DNA of 64,000 nucleotides from Natrinema salsiterrestre (lineage in GTDB: Archaea > Halobacteriota > Halobacteria > Halobacteriales > Natrialbaceae): assembly GCF_029502005.1 (NCBI RefSeq), contig NZ_JAMQOT010000002.1:124001-188000 (forward strand), read 5' to 3'. This document shows positions 31,185-38,094 of the stretch, piece by piece. Numbering within the stretch: position 1 is the stretch's first letter; each line of letters starts with the position of its first letter. A program made the translations under genes and the position numbers. The notes beneath the pieces are model-generated. The model had not been told where the DNA came from. It worked only from the letters and a program-made list of their open reading frames with translations, and made no database searches.

Positions 31185-31664
31185 ATGCAGACGTACGAAC
31201 GCGAAACGACCGTCGACTCCCCGTTCGAGGAGGTCTGGGCGTTCAACTCGCGAATTTCCGGACTCGAGGCGGTGACCCCCGACTGGATGAACCTGCGCGT
31301 CGAACGCGTGATCGGGCCGGACGGCGCGCCGGACCCGGACGTGCTCGAGCCCGGATCGGAGATCGCGCTGTCGATGCGGCCGTTCGGCGTGGGACCGCGC
31401 CAGCACTGGACCTCGGTGATCACGGCTCGCGAGCGCGAGGACGGCTCGGCGTACTTCCGCGACGAGATGGTCCACGGCCCGTTCGATCACTGGGAGCACA
31501 CCCACACCTTCCACGCCGACGGCGATCGGACGAGGCTCCGGGACCGCGTCGAGTACGAACTCCCGCTGGGTGAGCTCGGCGATGCGGTCGCACCCGTTTC
31601 GAAGATCGGGTTCGAAGCCATGTTCCGAGCGCGCCACCGGCTGGCGAAAGCGAAGTTAGAGTGA
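31185..31664 (+). CDS. SRPBCC (START-like) family protein
   Basis: A 159-residue ligand-binding fold. ATG 31185 (MQTYERETTVDSPFEEVWAFNSR) gives the canonical first strand and helix; a longer frame begins 45 bases earlier. A GGAG element at 31172-31175 supports this start. The middle reads PGSEIALSMRPFGVGPRQHWTSVITAREREDGSAYFRDEMVHGPFDHWEHTHTF and the end is the long helix characteristic of the fold. Such proteins bind hydrophobic molecules or act as cyclases; the ligand is unknown. It may be co-transcribed with nosL after 91 bases. Confidence 0.82.
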   Translation: MQTYERETTVDSPFEEVWAFNSRISGLEAVTPDWMNLRVERVIGPDGAPDPDVLEPGSEIALSMRPFGVGPRQHWTSVITAREREDGSAYFRDEMVHGPFDHWEHTHTFHADGDRTRLRDRVEYELPLGELGDAVAPVSKIGFEAMFRARHRLAKAKLE

Positions 31665-31755
31665 CCGAACAGTCACACTGCCGAACCGAACGGCGGCCGT
31701 CGGATTCGAGAGGCGTACCACGATCGTTTTGATAGCTGGGCCGCTAACGGAGAGT

Positions 31756-32364
31756 ATGACCGAACGCGAGGGACTCGAGCGGCGGGGGCTGCTGGGCACG
31801 CTGGGCGCGGGGATCGCCACCGGTATCGCGGGCTGTCTCGGCGGTACCCAGCCCGAACGCGACGAGGACGACACTGACGACGAACCCCCGGCACAGGTGT
31901 ACGAACCCTCGCTCGAGGACGTCACTGAGGGCCCCTTCGAGATCCCCGACGGACATCGCTGTGCGGTCTGTGGCATGACTGCGAACGATTACTTCGGGAA
32001 GGGCCAGCTCGTCCACGAGAACGGGCTGGCAGCGGTCTTCGACTCGCCGGGGTGTCTGTTCGCGTACACGGTCTCGTCGACGCCCGATTCGCCGGTCGCC
32101 GGTGCCTGGATAACCGACTATGGAACGGGCGACCTCATCGACGCCACCGGTGCTCACTTCGTTCTCATCACCGACGAGGAGGCCGCCGAGGACCCCATGG
32201 GAATCGATCCGCGCCCGTACGCCGACCGCGAGGCTGCGGTCTCGTTTCTCGAGGAGTGGGCGGCCGAGGACCTCTCCCCGGAGGAGGACATCATCATCGG
32301 ACTCGACGAGGTCGACCTCGAGCTCGCCTCGATCTACCGGGGAACGCGCCTGCCGGACGAATAG
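31756..32364 (+). CDS. NosL family copper-binding lipoprotein
   Basis: A 202-residue exported lipoprotein. RR at residues 9-10 and the lipobox IAGC (Cys27) indicate Tat export. The NosL signature HRCAVCGMTANDYFGKGQLV (Cys69, Cys72, Met74) binds Cu(I). NosL normally delivers copper to nitrous oxide reductase, yet no nos genes are in the window; it could serve another extracellular copper protein, for example the blue copper proteins encoded at 1.4 and 34 kb. That link is an inference. The start ATG 31756 gives the intact Tat signal. Confidence 0.88.
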   Translation: MTEREGLERRGLLGTLGAGIATGIAGCLGGTQPERDEDDTDDEPPAQVYEPSLEDVTEGPFEIPDGHRCAVCGMTANDYFGKGQLVHENGLAAVFDSPGCLFAYTVSSTPDSPVAGAWITDYGTGDLIDATGAHFVLITDEEAAEDPMGIDPRPYADREAAVSFLEEWAAEDLSPEEDIIIGLDEVDLELASIYRGTRLPDE

Positions 32365-32483
32365 GGAGCGATTCGAACCGCTATTGCGGCCGGCGGGCTC
32401 GACCACGGCGAAGTCAGCCACTGCGGACCCCTCTTGCGCCGGTTTCGGAACCCGTTTGACCGCGCAGACGAGTGCGATAGCAC

Positions 32484-33386
32484 GTGAACGTCGACCTCGA
32501 GGTCACGCCGGCGCTCGCGCTCGCGTTCGCGGTCTTCGCGGCGAGCACCAGCGCGATCCTCGTGCGCTGGAGCGCGGCGCCGAGTTCGGTGGCGGCCTTC
32601 TACCGCGTGCTCTTCACGACGGTACTGGTCGCTCCGATCGCCCTGACTCGTCATCGCGCGGCCTTCGCGCGGCTGTCGCGACGCGACCTCGCCGGTGCCG
32701 TCGTCGCCGGCGTCGCGCTGGCGATCCACTTCGCCGCCTGGTTCGAGAGCCTCTCGCACACCAGCGTCGCCGCGAGCGTCACGATCGTTCAGGTCCAGCC
32801 GGTTTTCGTGGCCCTCGGTGCGGGCCTCTTCCTGGGCGAACGGATCAACCGCGCGACGGTGGTCGGCATCGTCGTCTCGATCGCCGGGGCCGCCGCGATG
32901 TCGCTGGGCGGTGCGGACCACGCGGCCCTCTCCGGTGCGACGGTGTACGGCAATTCGCTCGCGTTGCTGGGCGCGGTGACCGTCGCCTGCTACACCCTCG
33001 CCGGCCGCTCGATCCGCCAGCGCGTTCCGGTGTTTCCCTACGTGACCGTCGTCTACGGCGCCTGCGTGCTCACCCTGTTCCTCCTCGTGGGCGTGCAAGG
33101 TCACTCCTACGTCGGCTACCCCCCTCGAGAGTGGCTCCTCTTCCTCGGGCTGGCCGTCGGTCCGGGGGTCCTCGGCCACACGGTGAGCAACTGGGCGCTG
33201 GAGCACCTCGAGTCGGTCGTCGTCAGCGTCGCCTGGCTCGGCGAACCGGTGGGCGCGACCCTGCTCGCGCTCCTCTTGCTCGCGGAGGTCCCCGACGCGA
33301 TCACGGTCGGCGGCGGCGTCGTCGTGATCGCGGGGGTCGCCGTGACGACGCTCGAGCGCGAGAGCCGCGGCGAGCCGGCGGACTGA
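32484..33386 (+). CDS. DMT superfamily transporter (EamA family)
   Basis: A 300-residue inner-membrane carrier with ten predicted transmembrane helices in two EamA repeats: the first repeat ends near residue 135 (LFLGERINRATVVGIVVSIAGAAAMSLGG), the second near 290 (GEPVGATLLALLLLAEVPDAITVGGGVVVIAGVAV). Conserved EamA pieces such as ASTSAILVRWS and the glycine/alanine-rich helices are visible. These carriers export amino acids, nucleosides or other metabolites; the substrate is unknown. Translation starts at GTG 32484. Confidence 0.88.
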   Translation: MNVDLEVTPALALAFAVFAASTSAILVRWSAAPSSVAAFYRVLFTTVLVAPIALTRHRAAFARLSRRDLAGAVVAGVALAIHFAAWFESLSHTSVAASVTIVQVQPVFVALGAGLFLGERINRATVVGIVVSIAGAAAMSLGGADHAALSGATVYGNSLALLGAVTVACYTLAGRSIRQRVPVFPYVTVVYGACVLTLFLLVGVQGHSYVGYPPREWLLFLGLAVGPGVLGHTVSNWALEHLESVVVSVAWLGEPVGATLLALLLLAEVPDAITVGGGVVVIAGVAVTTLERESRGEPAD

Positions 33387-33488
33387 CGCAGTCGGTCCGA
33401 AATCGTTCGATCCGTTCGTGACGGGGGGCGGTAGTCGTTCGTCCCACTTTCATTACCGTGGGACTCAAACACGTGGGTGGTGGAACTA

Positions 33489-33788
33489 ATGTCCAACCGG
33501 GAGTTGACCGACTTCCTGATACTGCGATCGCTCGACGAACCGATCACTGAGGACGAACTCGAGGCCGCGGGCGAACAGTCCGGACGGGCGCTGGAAGAAC
33601 TCCGGGACGAGGGGACGGAGATCCGCTGGGTCGAATCAGAGGTGATGACGAACGAGGACGGACGGGTCACCGGCACGTTCTGCCACTACCAAGCCGAGGG
33701 TGAGGATGCGATCCGCGAACACGCCGATCGAGCCGGCCTCCCCGCGACGCGAATCGATCGGCGAGGGGAGCCCCTCGAGGGTGAATAA
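33489..33788 (+). CDS. DUF4242 family (SCO4226-like nickel-binding type) protein
   Basis: A 99-residue ferredoxin-like-fold protein. The pattern LDEPITEDELEAAGEQSGRALEELRDEGTEIRWVESEVMTNEDGRVTGTFCHYQAEGEDAIREHADRAGLPATRI matches DUF4242, whose Streptomyces member SCO4226 binds nickel. I place the start at ATG 33489 (MSNRELTDF); GTG codons at 33477 and 33480 are alternatives. The role is unknown. It is convergent with the cupredoxin gene, 55 bases away. Confidence 0.75.
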   Translation: MSNRELTDFLILRSLDEPITEDELEAAGEQSGRALEELRDEGTEIRWVESEVMTNEDGRVTGTFCHYQAEGEDAIREHADRAGLPATRIDRRGEPLEGE

Positions 33789-33842
33789 ACGGAAAAGCGA
33801 TCCCCGGAGCGGTCGCGACCGCCCGTTTCGGTTTCGCTTCGA

Positions 33843-35231
33843 CTACCCTGTCTCGTTACCGCTCGTCTCGTTGCCGTCCGCCGCGATCGTCTCGTTGCCA
33901 CCGATTCCATCCGTCTCGTTGCCACTGACTCCGTCCGTCTCGTTGCCACCGATTCCATCCGTCTCGTTGCCACCGATTCCGTCCGTCTCGTTGCCACTGA
34001 CTCCGTCCGTCTCGTTGCCACTGACTCCGTCCGTCTCGTTGCCGTCCGTAGCGTCCGTTTCGACCGTCACGTCGCCCGCGTCGGTCGTCGACTCCCCGCT
34101 GACGGAGAGGTCGCCAACGGCGTCGAGTTGCGACTGATCCAGATAGACGCCCATTTCCTCTTTCGCGACGAATTTGACCGTCTGTGTCTCGCCCACGGCG
34201 TCGGTGAAGTCCGATCGGACGTACGTGTTCCACTCGTTGGTGTCGCCGTCGCTGGCGATCACGAAGTTGTGACCGGGGAGCGGTTCGTAGAACCTGTTTT
34301 CTCCCTCCGGATCGAGGCGACCGATCGCGTTCTCCCACTCGACGGTGTAGGATTCGCCCGCCTCGAGTTCGAGCGTCGGATTCGTCTCGTCGGCGATCGC
34401 GTCGGGGTGCTGACCGACCCACTGGCCCTCCTCGAGGCGCATCGAGTAGGTGGCGGCCGGTTCGCTCGGATCGGTGGTCGGCACCGTGACGGTGACTTCC
34501 TGATCGCCGCCGTCGATCGTTACCGTGTCCGTAACCCGTTCGTGGCCGTACGTCCAGACTTCGAGTTCGTACTCGCCGTCCTCGAGCATGTCGAAGCGGG
34601 CGACCGCCATCTCGTCTTCCGCCTGCTCCGTCGGGTCCGGTCGAGCGGCGATGTTCGAGAACGAGTGCGTCCCATCGATGAACACTTCCGCCCCGAGGGG
34701 CTCGCCCGCTTCGTTCTCGACGTGGACCACCAGTTCGTGGACGTCGCCGGGCTGAATCAGTTCGACCGGGCCGCGCATCTGGGCCGGATGAGGCGCACAG
34801 AAGTACTCCTCCATCTCCTCGCTCGCGGTGAACTCGAGCGACGTCGTCTCGCCCTGTTCGGTCAGCGACTCGGTGGCCTCGAGTACCTCGGCGTCGTCGT
34901 CGAGCGCGCTGCCGGCGGTGATGTTGAAGTTGTGCGTCGAGCCGTCGCCGTTCGTCCAGACGACCTCGTGTCGTTCGCCCTCGATCAGCCGGAGCGTCGG
35001 GTTGGACTTGGCGTCGATCTCGTGGGGTGCGACGCCGACCCAGCCGCCGACGATGCCGAGTATCTGGAACGTCCGCCCCTCGCCGTCGTTCTGCGTCGCC
35101 GGGAGCAGGAAGTCGATCTCGTCGCGGTACGCGCTCGCCGACCCGACGGCAGCCGTTCCGGCGAGCGCCGCCGTCCCTTGCAATAGCCTGCGGCGCGAGA
35201 CGTCGTCGCGTGAACGTTGTTCGTTCGTCAT
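33843..35231 (-). CDS. Tat-exported double-cupredoxin protein with a C-terminal N-glycosylation sequon array
   Basis: A 462-residue exported protein. The Tat signal is SRRRLLQGTAALAG (residues 12-25). Cupredoxin 1 (about 40-160) has full type 1 copper ligands: His100, Cys145, His148 and Met152 in FCAPHPAQM. A beta-sandwich spacer (160-255) follows. Domain 2 (about 260-375) repeats the WVG..P...A...NPTL and HNF motifs of domain 1 but lacks the Cys-His-Met loop, so it is a degenerate copy. The tail (about 395-462) contains nine NET sequons in 8-residue repeats. It starts 30 bases after the PQQ dehydrogenase stop and is probably its electron acceptor. Confidence 0.88.
   Translation of the reverse strand: MTNEQRSRDDVSRRRLLQGTAALAGTAAVGSASAYRDEIDFLLPATQNDGEGRTFQILGIVGGWVGVAPHEIDAKSNPTLRLIEGERHEVVWTNGDGSTHNFNITAGSALDDDAEVLEATESLTEQGETTSLEFTASEEMEEYFCAPHPAQMRGPVELIQPGDVHELVVHVENEAGEPLGAEVFIDGTHSFSNIAARPDPTEQAEDEMAVARFDMLEDGEYELEVWTYGHERVTDTVTIDGGDQEVTVTVPTTDPSEPAATYSMRLEEGQWVGQHPDAIADETNPTLELEAGESYTVEWENAIGRLDPEGENRFYEPLPGHNFVIASDGDTNEWNTYVRSDFTDAVGETQTVKFVAKEEMGVYLDQSQLDAVGDLSVSGESTTDAGDVTVETDATDGNETDGVSGNETDGVSGNETDGIGGNETDGIGGNETDGVSGNETDGIGGNETIAADGNETSGNETG
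33846..34047 (-). repeat. Tandem 24-base coding repeats encoding NET sequons
   Basis: Within the cupredoxin gene, 24-base units encode GNETDGVS or GNETDGIG. Nine NET (N-x-T) sites occur, the central six in perfect 8-residue register. The unit consensus on the plus strand reads GTCTCGTTGCCA plus a variable half. Confidence 0.9.
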
Positions 35232-35261
35232 GGTTGTGTCGTATATTCGCTTGGTCGTCAG

Positions 35262-36971
35262 TCAGTTCCCCATCGAGAACACGGCGAGGGTGTCGCCGCG
35301 CGGTCCCTGTCGGAGCCAGCCGCTGCCGCCGACCTGAACGGCGACGTACTGCTTCTCCTCGCCGGGGTCGTACCAGCTCATCGGCGAGGCGCTGATCGGC
35401 ACGTCGAACCCGTGCTCCCAGAGGCGCTCGCCGCTCTCGCCGTCGTAGGCGACGAGGTTGCCGTTCTGGGTGCCGTTGAACACGAGTCCCGTCGCGGTCG
35501 ACAGCGATCCGCCCCACATGTAAAGGTCGTCCTCGCTCTCGATCCAGTCGCGCCAGACGCGTTCGCCCGTCGCCGGATCGACCGCTGCGAAGGCGGTGAT
35601 CGCGCCGTTCCACTCGTCCGGGAACTCGCTGGCCGGATCGTCCAGCCCGCCGCCCCAGTAGGGATTCCCCTGATCGAACTCCTCGTAGCGCCAGTAGAGG
35701 TCCTGCGGGTAGTTCTGGTGGACGACGTACACGAGCCCCGTCGCCGGGTTGTACGACGGCGGCTGCCAGTCGTTGCCCCCCGGCGCGCCGGGAACGAACG
35801 GCGTCCGTTCGTCCTGGCTAATGTGGGGAATCATCTCCCACATATTGATGTGCTGGCAGATCTCCTGACTGCGCTCGTGGAGCTGACCCGACTCGGCGTC
35901 CATCATGTAGACCCATCCGGTCTTGTCGGAGCCGGCGACGATGTCCATCGAGTCGCCCTCGACCTCCACGTCGCGAACTAGCACGCGCGGCGCGACCGAG
36001 TCGTAGTCCCAGACGTCGTGAGGACTGCTCTGGAAGCCCCACTGGAACTCCCCGCTCTCGAGGTCCAGCGAGATCGTGCCGCACGTGGGGAAGTTCGGTC
36101 CCGGACGGACCGTGCCGTCGAAGTCCGGCCCGGGATTCGCGACCGCCGTGTAGAGGACCTCCCGGTCCTCGTCGATCGTCGGCGTCATCCAGGTCGTGCC
36201 GCAGCCGTGCTCCCGGCTCGCGCCGACCCACTCGTCCTCCGGCAGCGTATCGGTCTGCCACTGTATCTCGCCGCTCTCGGCGTCGAGGGCGGCGACGAAC
36301 CCGAGCACGCCGTACTCACCGCCGGCGCTGCCCGTGTACAGCGTCCCGTCGCGGATCACCGGTGCCCACGTCGCGGAGTACCCTTCCGTGTGATCTGCGG
36401 TGCTCGTGTGCCAGACTTCCTCACCGGTGTAGCGGTCCAGCGCGACGACCCCCGAATCGAGCGTCGTCATGTACACCGTGTCGCCGAGAACGGCCGCCCC
36501 GCGGTTGTTGTCGTCACAACAGAGTTCGACGCCGATCGGGGGCGCGTACGTGTAACTCCAGAGGACCTCCCCCTCGCGGGGATCGATCGCCTTCATGTGG
36601 TTCGGCCCGTTCGTCTGGTACATGACCGGCGGGTCGCCCGGAACGACGATGGGCGTCCCCTCCATGCTCGAGCCCGTCCCGACCGACAGCTCGTACTCGA
36701 GCTCGAGGTCACCGACGTTCTCGGGCGTGATGGTGTCGGCGGTCGTCGCGCGGTGTTGTTCGTAGTTCCCGCCGTACATGAGCCACGACTCGGGATCGTC
36801 GCCCGTGTCGCTCAGCATCTCCTGATCGACGTCGACCTCCGGAATGCGGTCGGTGTCGTGTTGTTGGGTAACCGATTCCTCTGGCCCCCCAACCAGCGTG
36901 TAGCCGTCGTCGATCTCTCTCAGTTCGATGTCGCGTGCGGCCTGAACGGCCCTGTCGTTGCGTAGTGCCAT
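35262..36971 (-). CDS. PQQ-dependent alcohol dehydrogenase (methanol/ethanol dehydrogenase family) with lanthanide-type Asp
   Basis: A 569-residue beta-propeller quinoprotein. Key residues: vicinal cysteines 151-152 in ELCCDDNNRG (the disulfide that abuts PQQ), Glu219 in GGEYGVLGF and Asn279 in ANPGPDFDG as metal ligands, Trp261 in GTTWM stacking on PQQ, catalytic Asp322 and the extra Asp324 in HDVWDYD, and Lys350 in SDKTGWVYM. Asp two residues after the catalytic Asp is the mark of lanthanide enzymes (XoxF, PedH); calcium enzymes have Ala or Ser. No signal peptide is visible. A strong ribosome binding site spans the upstream gene's stop codon, so translation is coupled to it. Alcohol substrate unknown; methanol possible. 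Confidence 0.9.
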   Translation of the reverse strand: MALRNDRAVQAARDIELREIDDGYTLVGGPEESVTQQHDTDRIPEVDVDQEMLSDTGDDPESWLMYGGNYEQHRATTADTITPENVGDLELEYELSVGTGSSMEGTPIVVPGDPPVMYQTNGPNHMKAIDPREGEVLWSYTYAPPIGVELCCDDNNRGAAVLGDTVYMTTLDSGVVALDRYTGEEVWHTSTADHTEGYSATWAPVIRDGTLYTGSAGGEYGVLGFVAALDAESGEIQWQTDTLPEDEWVGASREHGCGTTWMTPTIDEDREVLYTAVANPGPDFDGTVRPGPNFPTCGTISLDLESGEFQWGFQSSPHDVWDYDSVAPRVLVRDVEVEGDSMDIVAGSDKTGWVYMMDAESGQLHERSQEICQHINMWEMIPHISQDERTPFVPGAPGGNDWQPPSYNPATGLVYVVHQNYPQDLYWRYEEFDQGNPYWGGGLDDPASEFPDEWNGAITAFAAVDPATGERVWRDWIESEDDLYMWGGSLSTATGLVFNGTQNGNLVAYDGESGERLWEHGFDVPISASPMSWYDPGEEKQYVAVQVGGSGWLRQGPRGDTLAVFSMGN

Positions 36972-36987
36972 GGAGGATCACCTCAGT
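36972..36987 (-). promoter_or_regulatory. Extended Shine-Dalgarno of the PQQ dehydrogenase gene
   Basis: On the minus strand GAGGTGATCC, almost fully complementary to the 3' end of 16S rRNA, overlaps the TGA stop of the upstream gene and ends 5 bases before ATG 36971. Confidence 0.7.
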
Positions 36988-37877
36988 TCGCTCGGCGCGC
37001 GCATGTCGTCGGTGATGTAGAAGACGTCGTGCAGCAGGTCTTCCTGACTGACGATCTGAACGGCCGCGCCAGCGGTGAACGCGGCGGTCAACTGTTCGTC
37101 CGTGAACCGGCCGTCCCCGGCGAGATCGCACGCGGCTGTCGCCGAGACGAACAGTCCGCCCAGCATCGCCTTCACGTAGCCGACCGCGTCATCGAGGATC
37201 TCGTCGGTAATCATCACCTCGTTCTGCCAGAGGTGTCTGTCGAGTCCGCGGATCCACAGCAGCGTCCCGCCCATCGCGCGCTGATGGAGCGGCGGGACGG
37301 TTTCGGTCTCGAACTCGACCCCCTCTGGAATCTGGTTCGACGGCACCCAACGGGCGAGTCGCTCGTCGTTGTTCGCGACCGCCGTCAGCAGCGCCGTCTT
37401 CTCCGCTTCGTCGAACCCGACGTCGTCGAGCGCCGACGACAGGGGGTCCGCGAGGATCAGTTCGCGCGTCGTGGTCTCGATCTGGTCCGCCGCGAACCGC
37501 GGCAGGTTCTCGTCGAGACTCTCGAAGAACCCGACCTCGAGCAGGTGGTCGTAGAGACGCCACCCCGGTTCGGCAACCGTCGTATACGGCCCGTCCGGTC
37601 CGTCGGGCACGCCGACATCGCGAACGGCCGGCAAGCGACCGATTTCGTTCGCGATGGTCTCTCGTTCCCGCTCGAGTACGTCGCGATCGAGTCGGCCGGC
37701 CAGATCGGTCCGAATCGCCTCGCCCCGCGAGCCGAACGCCGAATCGCCCCGCGGTTGGACCTGCCCCGCGAGCAGGTCCCACGTTACGTCCCCGCTTTCG
37801 GGCGCATCGACGCCGAGCGTCGTCGCCAGATCACGGTGGTCCGCGCTCGTCGCGTCTGGTATGGTGTATTCTACCAT
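36978..37877 (-). CDS. Unknown 299-residue protein encoded first in the PQQ dehydrogenase operon
   Basis: I do not recognise a family. The protein is acidic, cytosolic by appearance, and mostly helical: an N-terminal third with GDVTWDLLAGQVQPRGDSAFGSRGEAIRTDL, a middle with EPGWRLYDHLLEVGFFESLDENLPRF, and a C-terminal part VPPLHQRAMGGTLLWIRGLDRHLWQNEVMITDEILDDAVGYVKAMLGGLFVSATAACDLAG. Conserved-looking His residues (HQR, DRHLW) could bind a cofactor. Its stop overlaps the ribosome binding site of the PQQ dehydrogenase, and the next gene is the cupredoxin, so a role in that enzyme's maturation, PQQ handling or electron transfer is inferred from position only. Confidence 0.75.
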   Translation of the reverse strand: MVEYTIPDATSADHRDLATTLGVDAPESGDVTWDLLAGQVQPRGDSAFGSRGEAIRTDLAGRLDRDVLERERETIANEIGRLPAVRDVGVPDGPDGPYTTVAEPGWRLYDHLLEVGFFESLDENLPRFAADQIETTTRELILADPLSSALDDVGFDEAEKTALLTAVANNDERLARWVPSNQIPEGVEFETETVPPLHQRAMGGTLLWIRGLDRHLWQNEVMITDEILDDAVGYVKAMLGGLFVSATAACDLAGDGRFTDEQLTAAFTAGAAVQIVSQEDLLHDVFYITDDMRAPSELR

Positions 37878-37911
37878 GGTATAGGACCACGTGCTACTCC
37901 AGTGGCAGATT

Positions 37912-37919
37912 TGATAATA
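37912..37919 (-). promoter_or_regulatory. TATA-like element of the PQQ dehydrogenase operon
   Basis: TATTATCA on the minus strand, 35-42 bases upstream of ATG 37877; the start of transcription would leave a short leader. Confidence 0.4.
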
Positions 37920-37938
37920 CTTACCAATGATACCCGCA

Positions 37939-37957
37939 TTTAGGCACGATATCTAAA
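37939..37957 (-). promoter_or_regulatory. Inverted-repeat site upstream of the PQQ dehydrogenase promoter
   Basis: TTTAG-9 bases-CTAAA; its left half TTTAGGCACG equals that of the 11567 operator. It lies upstream of the TATA box, a position more typical of activators. Confidence 0.3.
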
Positions 37958-38094
37958 CCGATATGCTTGAAACAGAAATGAATCTCAGTGAAGATGTGCT
38001 ATAGACACTATATTTCAAATTTATCTGTAGATGCGATCCGTCGAACGACGGTTGCGTCAGCCGGCCGCTCCGACGCGAACCCGCCGCCGCGGAG

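Noticed and set aside
33846-34047. Regularly spaced repeats considered as a CRISPR-like array
   Set aside because: The period is 24 bases with no unique spacers, and the units are in frame within the cupredoxin gene.
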